NCBI GenBank assembly: GCA_021582295.1
Contig: CP091137.1
Coordinates: forward strand, 1,568,001-1,632,000
DNA length: 64,000 nucleotides
Source: Candidatus Thiovulum stygium
Lineage (GTDB): Bacteria > Campylobacterota > Campylobacteria > Campylobacterales > Thiovulaceae
Reading direction: 5' to 3'
The position numbers were made by a program, and so were the translations under genes. Below, one piece after another: positions 44,799-54,182 of the stretch. Under the pieces are notes generated by a model. It saw only the letters and a program-made list of their open reading frames with translations, did not search any database and was not told where the DNA came from. The number at the start of each line of letters is the position of its first letter. Within the stretch, counting starts at the first letter, position 1.

Positions 44799-46208
44799 TT
44801 GCAAAAAATTTTATCTTTTAAAAATATATTTATTACTAATAAAATTTCTAAAAATAATTTACTTGAAAATATATCTTTTAATTTATACAAAGGCGAAATA
44901 TTATCAATAGTTGGTGAAAGCGGTTCTGGAAAAACTCTATTAGCACATTCAATTTTAGGACTTCTTCCAGAACAAATTTATATTTCAAATGGGACTATAA
45001 ATTATAAAGATAAAATATTATCAAATTTATCAAATTCTGAATTTCAAAAAATAAGAGGTTTTAATATTTCATATATTTTTCAAGAACCTATGAAAAGTTT
45101 AAATCCTCTTCAAAAAGTTGGAGATCAAATAAGCGAAATTATTTTTACTCATAGAGATATTTCTAAAAATGAACTTGAAATTGAGTTAAGAAAATTGGTT
45201 GAACTTGTTTCGCTGAAATTTGAACAGATGAATTCGCTACCTCATCAACTTTCGGGCGGTGAAAGACAAAGAGTTTTAATTGCAATGGCTCTAGCGAATT
45301 CGCCTGATATTTTAATTGCTGACGAACCAACAACTGCTCTTGATTGGGAACTTCAAAAAGAGATATTATATTTTATTAAAAACTTAAAAATGACAACTAT
45401 TTTAATATCTCATAATTTGCCAATTGTTAAAAATATTGCAAATAGAGTCGCAGTATTACAAAAAGGTAAATTAATAGAAATAGACTCGACAGAAAATATT
45501 TTTTTTTCTCCTAATCATGAATATACAAAAAAGTTAGCTTTTGAACCAATTTTTAATAAATTAGATTATACAAATATTGATCAAATCGAACTTTTAAATA
45601 TAAAAAATTTAAGTATAAAATATGGCAAACGAGAAATTATTAATAATTTTAATTTAAACTTAAAAAGTGGTGAATCTATTGGAATCGCTGGAAAAAGTGG
45701 TTCTGGAAAAAGTTCAATTTCAAAGGCAATCGTCGGACTTATCTCTTCTCCAACTTTTTGGAGTGGAAATATTTATAAATATATAAATAATCGAACTGAT
45801 ATTCAAATGGTTTTTCAAGATCCATTTAATAGTTTAAATCCAAGAATGCAAATTGGTGAAATTATTGGTGAAGGTCTTGAAATTAATGGTCTTAATAAAC
45901 TTGAGATAAAAAAAGCTGTTGATGAGGTCGTGAAAAATTTAAATTTAAATAAAAACATTACTGAAAAAATGGCTCATCAACTTTCAGGCGGTGAAAGACA
46001 ACGAGTTTCCATTGCAAGAGCAATCATTATGAAACCTAAAATTTTAATTCTTGATGAACCAACTTCAGCACTTGATAGAATCTCATCTTTTCAAATTATA
46101 GAGCTTTTATTAAAAATTAGACTTGACTTAAAAATCAGTTATATTATTATTTCTCATGATCGCGATTTATTAGAACGATTGACTCACAAAATAATAAATA
46201 TAAGTTAA
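44799..46208 (+). CDS. Double-domain ABC ATPase, peptide/nickel (DppDF, YejF) type
   Basis: Two ATPase domains in 469 residues. First: Walker A GESGSGKT, signature LSGGERQRVLIAMALA, Walker B ILIADEPTTALD. Second: GKSGSGKSS, LSGGERQRVSIARAI, ILILDEPTSALD, with FQDPFNSLNPRMQIGEII typical of oligopeptide importers. Permease and binding-protein genes of that importer are not in the window. TTG start, two bases after mlaE. Motifs at 45239 (PHQ) and 45921 (DEV). Confidence 0.92.
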   Translation: MQKILSFKNIFITNKISKNNLLENISFNLYKGEILSIVGESGSGKTLLAHSILGLLPEQIYISNGTINYKDKILSNLSNSEFQKIRGFNISYIFQEPMKSLNPLQKVGDQISEIIFTHRDISKNELEIELRKLVELVSLKFEQMNSLPHQLSGGERQRVLIAMALANSPDILIADEPTTALDWELQKEILYFIKNLKMTTILISHNLPIVKNIANRVAVLQKGKLIEIDSTENIFFSPNHEYTKKLAFEPIFNKLDYTNIDQIELLNIKNLSIKYGKREIINNFNLNLKSGESIGIAGKSGSGKSSISKAIVGLISSPTFWSGNIYKYINNRTDIQMVFQDPFNSLNPRMQIGEIIGEGLEINGLNKLEIKKAVDEVVKNLNLNKNITEKMAHQLSGGERQRVSIARAIIMKPKILILDEPTSALDRISSFQIIELLLKIRLDLKISYIIISHDRDLLERLTHKIINIS

Positions 46209-46241
46209 TTTAAAATTTCGAAATTATAAAATTGGAGTAAT

Positions 46242-46823
46242 ATGTTAAAAAAAATAGAACAAAGCATAAATAGTAGTATTCAGACAAAACTTGAAATTTT
46301 AAAAAATAAAAATATAGTTTTAGAAATCGAAAAAATAGTCAAAGAGATATCTAATCGATTGTTAATTGGCAAAAAATTGGTTGTTGCAGGAAATGGTGGC
46401 AGTGCAGCAGATGCTCAACATTTAGTTGCTGAACTTGTCAGCAGATTTTATCTTGAAAGAAAAGGTTTAAAAGCTGTTGCTTTAACTACAGATTCTTCAA
46501 TAATAACGGCCATTGGAAACGATTATGGCTACGAAAAAATTTTCTCAAGACAAATCGATGCAATCTGTGATAATGGCGATATTTTTATCGCTATTTCAAC
46601 AAGTGGAAATTCAAAAAATATTTTAGAAGCTATTGTTCAAGCTAAAAAACAGAATCTTTTCGTTATTGGTCTAACTGGAGAAAATGGTGGCAAAATGGCA
46701 AATTTATGCGATATTATTATCAAAGTGCCTTCAAAGGATACTCCTAGAATTCAAGAAAGTCATATAATGATTGAACATATTATATGTGAATTAATAGAAT
46801 TGGAACTATTTGGAAATGCCTGA
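46242..46823 (+). CDS. gmhA: Sedoheptulose 7-phosphate isomerase
   Basis: A 193-residue SIS-domain protein: KLVVAGNGGSAADAQHLVAE, LVSRFYLERKGLKAVALTTD, FIAISTSGNSKNIL and the C-terminal glutamate/histidine pair QESHIMIEHIICEL. It makes D-glycero-D-manno-heptose 7-phosphate, the first step to LPS-core heptose. It overlaps ftsW. Other heptose genes are not nearby. Confidence 0.95.
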   Translation: MLKKIEQSINSSIQTKLEILKNKNIVLEIEKIVKEISNRLLIGKKLVVAGNGGSAADAQHLVAELVSRFYLERKGLKAVALTTDSSIITAIGNDYGYEKIFSRQIDAICDNGDIFIAISTSGNSKNILEAIVQAKKQNLFVIGLTGENGGKMANLCDIIIKVPSKDTPRIQESHIMIEHIICELIELELFGNA

Positions 46824-48075
46824 TAAACATATATTTTATTCAGTCGTCGTATTATTAATAATTGGAACTCTCGCCACTTATTCACTAACTCCATTTTTAA
46901 TGATCAGATATGAAGTTAGTGAATTTAGCTTTGTTTTAAAACAACTTATTTATAGCACATTTGCAATTATTTTAATGTGGAGTGTTTCGAGATTAGATAG
47001 TAAAGTTTGGTTACATAAAATCGGAATGTTAATGTTTATTGGCGGACTTTTTTTTATGATTTTAATGAATTTTTTACCTACTTCAATAGTTCCCGAAATT
47101 GGCGGAGCTTCAAGATGGATTTCAATTTTTGGTTTTTCGATTGCTCCCGTTGAATTTTTTAAAATAGGTTTTGTATATTTTATTGCTTGGAGTATGTCTC
47201 GCAAAGTTGAAATCGATAAAGATCATAGAATTCGTAGCGAATTTTCTATATTTTTCCCATATTTTATAATTTTTATTATAGCTATATTTTTTATAGCCTA
47301 TTTACAAAAAGATTTAGGTCAATCTGTTGTTCTCGGAGCAACTCTTGTTGTTTTATCATATTTGGCTGGAGGTTCAGGCAAATTTATCGCTAAAACTATG
47401 GGCTTTTTAACAATTGTATTTTTATTTTTTATTATGACTTTCTCGCATAGAACAGAACGAATTCAAAGTTGGTGGCTTATGGCAAAAACTTGGCTTCCTG
47501 ATTGGATTATGGATAAATTTGATTTAAGTGAAGGTATTGAAAGTTATCAAATTGCACATTCTTTAAATGCCGTAAATAATGGCGGACTATTTGGAACTGG
47601 ACTTGGTGGCGGAATTTATAAATATGGCTTTTTGGCTGAAGTTCATACAGACTTTGTTCTTGAAGGTATTTCAGAAGAGGCTGGTTTAATGACAATTTTA
47701 TTAATATTTGGCATATTTACTTGGTTATTTCAGAGAATATTAAAAGTAGCTAATCGAAGTGATGAACGAGCTCATTTTTTATTTAGTATCGGTATTGGTC
47801 TAATTATAATTTTTGGACTTTTAATTAATGCTTATGGTGCTATTGGTATTATTCCAATGAAAGGAATTCCAGTTCCTTTTATTAGTTATGGTGGAAGTTC
47901 GCTTCTTGCTTTATCTATTGGAATTGGAATGGTTTTAATGGTCAGTCGAGAAGCAAATAGAAATGATTTACCACAAGAAACAAATGATACTGAAAATAAA
48001 AATGTTTATTATTCTAATATAAATAATAATTCTAATTTTCATAGAGATTCGTTTAGAAATAAATCTAATTTTTAA
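46816..48075 (+). CDS. ftsW: Peptidoglycan polymerase FtsW (SEDS family)
   Basis: Ten membrane segments, with EFFKIGFVYFIAWSMSRKVE, AYLQKDLGQSVVLGATLVVL, LGGGIYKYGFLAEVHTDFVL and IPVPFISYGGSSLLALSIGI. The HTDF/GISEEAG region favours FtsW over RodA. It polymerises septal glycan from lipid II with a partner PBP. ATG at 46816 (MPDKHIFY) is preferred to the ATG at 46810. The asparagine-rich C-tail is unusual. Confidence 0.9.
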   Translation: MPDKHIFYSVVVLLIIGTLATYSLTPFLMIRYEVSEFSFVLKQLIYSTFAIILMWSVSRLDSKVWLHKIGMLMFIGGLFFMILMNFLPTSIVPEIGGASRWISIFGFSIAPVEFFKIGFVYFIAWSMSRKVEIDKDHRIRSEFSIFFPYFIIFIIAIFFIAYLQKDLGQSVVLGATLVVLSYLAGGSGKFIAKTMGFLTIVFLFFIMTFSHRTERIQSWWLMAKTWLPDWIMDKFDLSEGIESYQIAHSLNAVNNGGLFGTGLGGGIYKYGFLAEVHTDFVLEGISEEAGLMTILLIFGIFTWLFQRILKVANRSDERAHFLFSIGIGLIIIFGLLINAYGAIGIIPMKGIPVPFISYGGSSLLALSIGIGMVLMVSREANRNDLPQETNDTENKNVYYSNINNNSNFHRDSFRNKSNF

Positions 48076-48088
48076 ATAAAATAAATTT

Positions 48089-48850
48089 ATGAATAGTTTT
48101 GCAATCTTTCAAGGTGAAAGTATAATAGTTATTTTATTATTATTTTTTAGAATAACTTCACTTTTATCATTTTTGCCAATATTTGGCAATATGGTAATTC
48201 CAATGAATGTTAAAGCTCTTTTAGGCATATATTTAACAGCTATTTTTTTACCTTCAATAGAAATAGGATATATTCCAGATAGTTGGTTATCCCTATTTTT
48301 GGCAATTTTTTCAGAAATAATCTTTGGAGCAACAGTCGGCTTATTATTAAATATTCCAATTTATATATTAATATATGCTGGAGAACATGTTTCAATGGTT
48401 ATGGGTTTCTCAATGGCAACTCTTTTTGATCCACAAACTCAAATTACAATGTCTATTATTAGTCAATTTTTTAATTTTTTTGCAATTTTATTAATATTTG
48501 CTTTTGATGGACATCATATGATGATTCAATGTATATCTCATTCGTTTGAAAATATTAAATTAGGAGGATTCTTTTTAACAGAAGATATATTTAAATATAT
48601 AATAAGTTCATTTAAAAATTTATTTGTTATGGGTTTAACTCTAGCTTTTCCAATTGTTGCTCTATCGTTATTAAGCGATATTATATTTGGAATGCTTATG
48701 AAAACAATGCCACAATTTAATTTGCTCGTTATCGGTTATCCAATAAAAATTGGAGTTGGTTTAGTCGTTATGATGGCAGTTATGGGTGGTTTAGCCTTTT
48801 TATTTAAAGGCGAATTTAAAAAAATGTGCGAAATAATAGTCTTATTTTAA
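48089..48850 (+). CDS. fliR: Flagellar export protein FliR
   Basis: A 253-residue membrane protein with LLLFFRITSLLSFLPIFGNM, the GEHVSMVMGFSMATLFDPQT segment, ALSLLSDIIFGMLMKTMPQF and NLLVIGYPIKIGVGLVVMMA. These are FliR landmarks; FliR is part of the export gate of the flagellar type III system. It follows ftsW by 13 bases. Confidence 0.93.
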   Translation: MNSFAIFQGESIIVILLLFFRITSLLSFLPIFGNMVIPMNVKALLGIYLTAIFLPSIEIGYIPDSWLSLFLAIFSEIIFGATVGLLLNIPIYILIYAGEHVSMVMGFSMATLFDPQTQITMSIISQFFNFFAILLIFAFDGHHMMIQCISHSFENIKLGGFFLTEDIFKYIISSFKNLFVMGLTLAFPIVALSLLSDIIFGMLMKTMPQFNLLVIGYPIKIGVGLVVMMAVMGGLAFLFKGEFKKMCEIIVLF

Positions 48851-48863
48851 GTCTTAAGAAAAA

Positions 48864-49600
48864 ATGTTTAAGAAAAATTTATTTTTAATTGTATTTGCAA
48901 TTGGTTTTTTTGGTTGTGAAGATAAATTAGAGATTCAACCTGAACCGCAAAAAAGTGATAAAGATAGTAATAAAACTCAAATCAGTGAAGAAGAGATAGA
49001 AATTATTCCTACTAATCCAAAAGAGCAAATATCTTTTTTTTAAATCGCGGGAAAAAGCGATTTTTTCGCGGTAAATATATAAAAGCAATTGATGATTTTA
49101 ATAAATCTATTATGCTAAAAGAGAGTTTTGAAGCTTTTAAATGGCGAGGTGCTTCATATTTTGGAATTAATAAATTCAAACTATCAATACTTGACTATAA
49201 TAAGGCTATAAAATTAAATTCTAAAAATAGTGATGGCGAAATATATCTATTGCGTGGTGATTCTTATTTATATTCAAATAAGTTTAAAAAAGCAATTGCT
49301 GATTATAACAAAGCTTTAACTATTTTGAAAAATAGAGATGTTAGTTATTTATCTGAAATATATTTTAATATTGGAAATAGCTATTATGATTTGGGTGATA
49401 AAAAAAATGCTTTGAAAAATTATTCAAAAGCTATTGAATTAGATTCAACTCATGCAAATGCCTATTGGTATCGCGGTTTTATATATATGAGATTAGATAA
49501 AAAAGCTGAAGCTATTAGTGATGCTATAAAATGTCGAGACCTTGGAGATAGGTCTCTTTATGATGAATTAGTTGCTCTAAAATGGATAATTTCTCAATAA
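48864..49600 (+). pseudogene. TPR lipoprotein, frameshifted
   Basis: An ATG at 48864 starts MFKKNLFLIVFAIGFFGCED, a lipoprotein signal with Cys 18; the frame stops at 49041 after a T8 run (49034-49041). With one more T the protein continues LNRGKKRFFRGKYIKAIDDF, NKSIM and on through TPR repeats (FGINKFKLSILDYNKAIKLN, YDLGDKKNALKNYSKAIELD) to 49600. An internal ATG at 49112 could still give the TPR part without the lipid anchor. The run is a possible phase-variation tract. Confidence 0.7.
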
Positions 49601-49604
49601 AAAT

Positions 49605-52600
49605 TTATATATTTTTTGTCTTAAATGAATAAATGGCAGGAATATATAAAAGATTTATAATAGTTCCCCAAAGCAGACCAAAACCAAGTGAAACAGCTAT
49701 CGGTTGCAAAATTTTGCCATCACCTGAAACAAAAAATATAAGCGAAGATAATCCTAAAAGTGTTGTTAAAGATGTTAAAACGATTGGTCGTAATCTTTGA
49801 GATGCTTTTTCGATGAGGTCGTTTTCGCTTTTTGTTTCATGAATAAATGAAATCATAACTATAGAATCATTTATAACAACTCCAGCTAAACCAAAAACAC
49901 CGATTAATCCTGGAAGAGTTAAATTTAAATCTAAGACAAAATGTCCTATGATTGCTCCTAAAATTGAAAACGGAATTACAGAAATAATTAAAAAAGTTGC
50001 TGTAAAATTTTTAAATGCAAAAAGTAGAGTTAAAAAAATCAAACCTAAAGCTATAATCGAAGCTTTTGATAGATCTCGATTCATATCATCTCGTTTTTCT
50101 TTTTCACCTTTAAATTCAAACTGAAAACCGTTTTGTTCTAAATTTTTCAAATGTGGTTCAATTTTTTCAAGACCTCATCAGCTGTGATAATCTTCGTATC
50201 TACATTAATAAAAATCGATTTCATCTCTTTGAAATTATATTTATCGATAGTTTGAAGCTGTTTTGAGAGAACAAAATCAACAACATCGCCAAGCGAAACA
50301 ATTTTATCTCCAATTTTAATTAGGCTATTTTTTAAATTCTGAATATTATTTTTATTTATATCTTCGATTTTTATATCTAATAACTCTTTATTATAAGAAA
50401 AAGAGCCTTTTTTATTTAATAAATATAAATTAGATAGATTTTCACTTAAAATAGTTTCATTTAAGCCAAGAGATTCCCCATATTTATTAATTTTTAGAGT
50501 CATTTGATCTGTTCCAATTTTTCCATTATTTGAAATCGATGAAACTCCGTCTATTTTAATAATTTCTTCTGATAAATTATTAATAACTTTTAAAATATCT
50601 CCATTATTTGATAAAATCGCAATTTCGATATCAACTTTTGAACCAATTCTTTTTTGATAAATTGCTAATTCGCTAATTTTATACTCTTTTTTATAATTTT
50701 CTAGTTTTTGATTTAATTTATTTATAATTTCTTGACTTGCAGTATCTCTAATTTTTTCACTGCCATCATATTCAAAAGATAGATTCGGAGTTATATATTT
50801 ATCAATAAAATTAGTTGCTGATTCCTCATAAAGTTCAAGCTGAAAACTAAAAAGATGTTCCCCTTTTTCGGTTTCGCCAAATGCTGTTTGAGTCATTCCA
50901 ATTGTTGAGATTATATTTTTTATACCAAGTTCATTTTTGTTATTAAAAATATTTTCAGCAATTTGATTTGCAATTTTTTCACTCTCTAATAATTTACTAT
51001 TTGAATCTAATTTTCCTGAAATATATATAACTGGATTGTCAATTTTTGGAAAAAGCTGAAATTTTATAGATGAAATTGCAAAATATGTAGCAATTGGAAC
51101 TCCAAAAATAAATAATATTAAAAATGTTTTTTTATAATTTATCAAAAAACTTAATATATTTTTATATATATTTTTACTTTTTTCCCAATTTGTTGTTTTG
51201 TCGCCTCGTTTTAATAATACTCTTGCATGTAAAGGTAAAAATAAAAAACTCTCAAAATATGATGCAATAACTAAAACTGTTACTCCAATTGGAATCATTC
51301 CCATTAACATTCCCATAGTTCCAGATAGATATAAAAGTGGTAAAAATGCTAATATATTTGTTAATGAAGCAAGTGTTACAGGCTGAATAACTTCGATAGT
51401 TCCAAAATAAGCTCCAATTTCTGGAGTTGCTCCTTCGTCGATGTGTCGCTGAATATTTTCAGATACGATAATTGCATCATCAACGAGAATTCCGAGAGCA
51501 ATTAAAAGAGCCAAAAGTGAAATTAAATTTAATGAATAACCAAAATATTGAAAATATATAAAAGCGATTAAAAAACTTGTTGGTATTCCAATTGCGACGA
51601 TAAAAGCTATTTTTAAATTTATCAAGAGCCACATTGATATAAATACGATTATTATACTTAGCACAATATTAGAAATAACATTATTTAATCGTTCGCGAAT
51701 CGAATATGATTCATCTAAAATCGAGATCAATTTAGTTTCACCAATTTTTTGATTATAGTTTTTTACAAATTCTTTTATATTTTTGGCAACTTCGATTGCA
51801 TTTCCATTTTGAGTTTTTGAAATTGTAAAAATAACGGCTCGTTCGCTATTAACAGATGAAATTTTAGAACTATCTTCTTCAGATATTTTTATTTTTGCTA
51901 CATCTTTTATTTTTAAACTTATATTATTAAATTTTAAAATAGTATCTTCAATTTCTGAAACTCTTTTTTTACCGCCTTCAGTTGTTAAAAAAAGCTATAT
52001 TTACTATCTCCGATTTCACCAACTGGAAAAATATTAGATAAATTTCTCATAGAAGTTCCGAAATCTTTTATATCTATGCCATATAATTCTAATAGCTTTT
52101 TATCTACAAAAATTTTAAGTTCAAGTTTATTATCTCCACTAACAGAGATACTTTCAATTCCATTTATAGAATTCATTCTATCTCTAATTTCATCAATTGT
52201 TTGAAGTGTTTGCGAATTGACCTCATCAATTCTTAAAGCAACTTGAATAACTTTTGGCGAATGTTGAGCAATTCGAACAGTAGGCAGAACCATATCAGAT
52301 GGCAAATTATTTGAAGCTTTCGAAATAGCATCTCTTAATTTATCAGAAACAACACGATTATCATAATTTTCATTAATTTCAGAACTTATTGCAAAACTGC
52401 CATTAGAAATAGTGGTTCTTATTTCATGAATACCTTCGATAGAACGAATCTCATTTTCGATATCTCTAACAACCATTTGATCAAGAATTTCATTACTAGT
52501 TTTTGCATAACCACCAGAAACTATAATTCTGTCAAGTTCAGCAGTTGGAAATTTTTCGCGAGGTAAAGACAAATATGCAGATATTCCAGCAATAATTATA

Positions 52601-52665
52601 AAAATAGACAAAACATTAGTAAAATTTTCTTTTTCTAAAAATTGTCTAATTAGCCATGGAAACAT
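49605..52665 (-). pseudogene. RND efflux transporter, broken by frameshifts
   Basis: Three frames together make one RND pump of about 1,000 residues. The first (from 52665) reads FPWLIRQFLEKENFTNVLSI, then LPREKFPTAELDRIIVSGGY, and stops at 51985 in an A7 run. The middle frame resumes LTTEGGKKRVSEIEDTILKF and runs through GILVDDAIIVSENIQRHIDE to 50147, where a T6 run (50162-50167) is one short. The last reads DLSKASIIALGLIFLTLLFA and INDSIVMISFIHE. Adding one base at each run restores the pump. No membrane fusion gene is in the window. Confidence 0.85.
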
Positions 52666-52801
52666 TTATTTTCCTTTAAATAAAATTTATCGATAATTAT
52701 AGCCATAAATTTATAATAATATAAATATAATATAAAAATATTTTATATGCGATTGATATATTTGCTATGATTACATTTAAAATTAATCAGAGGTTTTTAT
52801 T

Positions 52802-53536
52802 ATGGTTTTATTTCAAGCAAAAACTTTCGGAAATATCCCTGTTTTTGATGTTCTTTCGAGATTAATTCAGGGATTTTTATATCATAATATCGTTTCATAT
52901 GAACACGATGGTTTTCGGCACTCTTCAGGAAAAGTTTTTAAATCTACAAATTATAAATTTATTTATAAAAAAGATTCAAATGTTTTTAAATTTTACTTTA
53001 CATCTCTACTTCCTCAAACTGAAGAGAATTTTTATAATATTGTGAAAACAAAAGGTATGAATTTACATGGCATAAAATTTTATGATGAAAAAATTTTCTA
53101 TAGAAAACGAAATTGGCATTCAGAAAGCATAATTTTCGAGTCATATATTTTAATGACTACAAAAGATGAAAAAGGTAATCGTAGATTTATTCAGCCAGAT
53201 AGTTCATTATTTCTTGAAAATTTGAAAACTCAATCTTTTCAAAAATATGAGACTTTTTTACAAAAAGAGTATCTGGGAGAATGGAATTTGGAACTTTTAG
53301 ATCAACATTTGAACTATACAAAGATTTCATATAATAGACAACTGTATCTAACTTGGGGGGCAAAATATAAACTCTCTGCTAATATTGAGATGATTAATCT
53401 TTTATTGCATACTGGAATTGGAAGTCAAACAATGAAAGGTTTCGGAATGATGAAAATTCTAAAAGATAATTTTATTGATCAAGAAAATCAAGAAAACGAG
53501 AGCAATGAAAATAGTGAAGATTTTATGGACGATTAA
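52802..53536 (+). CDS. cas6: Cas6-like CRISPR RNA endonuclease (orphan)
   Basis: A 244-residue RAMP protein ending in the Cas6 glycine-rich loop LHTGIGSQTMKGFGMMKIL, preceded by a ferredoxin-like fold. Cas6 cuts CRISPR repeat RNA. The usual general-base histidine is not assigned with certainty; candidates are H at residue ~35-40 (YEHDGFRHSSGK). No CRISPR array and no other cas gene is within the window. ATG at 52802 with AGAGG upstream; it ends before a hairpin and T tract. Confidence 0.75.
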   Translation: MVLFQAKTFGNIPVFDVLSRLIQGFLYHNIVSYEHDGFRHSSGKVFKSTNYKFIYKKDSNVFKFYFTSLLPQTEENFYNIVKTKGMNLHGIKFYDEKIFYRKRNWHSESIIFESYILMTTKDEKGNRRFIQPDSSLFLENLKTQSFQKYETFLQKEYLGEWNLELLDQHLNYTKISYNRQLYLTWGAKYKLSANIEMINLLLHTGIGSQTMKGFGMMKILKDNFIDQENQENESNENSEDFMDD

Positions 53537-53565
53537 TTAAGAAATTGCAAACTATTTGATTAGCT

Positions 53566-53608
53566 CAAAGGATTACACATTCAGTTAAATCCTTTGCTAA
53601 ATCCTTTG
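53566..53608 (+). terminator. Terminator after cas6
   Basis: CAAAGGATT (53566-53574) can pair with either of two AATCCTTTG copies (53588-53596 or 53600-53608); the second is followed by TTTTTATTTT. Confidence 0.65.
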
Positions 53609-53640
53609 TTTTTATTTTAGCAATTCTTCTTATCTTTGGA

Positions 53641-53765
53641 TATTCGGTCAAGCCCGAATATGACGAATACTCCGTCCGTCATTCTCGCCTCCTGCCCATC
53701 ATTCTCGCCCCTGCCCGTCATTCTCGCCCCTGCCCGTCATTCTCGTGCTTGACACGGGAATCCAT
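53641..53765. repeat. REP-like palindrome with tandem 19-mers, copy 1
   Basis: Starts with an imperfect TATTCGG/CCCGAATA palindrome. Then come four 19-20 bp units (53678, 53698, 53717, 53736) of the form GTCATTCTCGCCCCTGCCC; the last runs into GTGCTTGACACGGGAATCCA. This is the make-up of the widespread GTCATTC...GGGAATCCA palindromic repeats of proteobacteria. Too short and with no spacers, so not a CRISPR. Confidence 0.8.
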
Positions 53766-53767
53766 TT

Positions 53768-54063
53768 CTATTCTATAATCGAATCATATAAATCGATCCA
53801 TTCAATATTTGATGACTCAATTAATTTTATTTTCCAATCACGGTTCCATTTCTTTAAATTTTTCTCTTTGAATTGCTGATTCCATAATTTCATGACTTTC
53901 ATACCAAACAAGCTTATTTAAATTGTGCATTTTCGTAAAACCATCAACAAGATGATTTTTGTGTTCATAAACCCGTTTAATTAAATCAGAAGTTACACCT
54001 ATATATAGAGTGCCATTTTTATCGATTTGACATATTATATACAGCTGGTTGTTTTGTATTCAC
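53768..54063 (-). pseudogene. GIY-YIG endonuclease, frameshifted
   Basis: Pieces: [10 protein letters not shown], then in a second frame [57 protein letters not shown], then in a third [20 protein letters not shown]. This is a small single-domain GIY-YIG nuclease of about 95 residues. One break lies near the start; the second is at a T5 run (53859-53863) one base short. REP-like repeats lie on both sides, and its stop codon lies just after the end of one. Confidence 0.85.
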
Positions 54064-54111
54064 ACTATTTTCCTTTACTTGAAATCATTAAACTAATTTT
54101 ATAACTTTTGG

Positions 54112-54178
54112 ATATTCGGGTCAAGCCCGAATATGACGATTTGCTCCGTCATTCTCGTGCTACGACACGGGAATCCAT
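54112..54178. repeat. REP-like palindrome, copy 2
   Basis: ATATTCGGG-TCAAG-CCCGAATAT (54112-54134) followed by GACGATTTGCTCCGTCATTC, TCGTG and a CACGGGAATCCAT end. Same order and direction as the element at 53641-53765, without the tandem units. Together they bracket the GIY-YIG gene. Confidence 0.8.
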
Positions 54179-54182
54179 TTTT

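Noticed and set aside
53678-53764. Tandem 19-20 bp units as a CRISPR array
   Set aside because: Units are directly adjacent with no spacers and belong to a REP-like palindrome.
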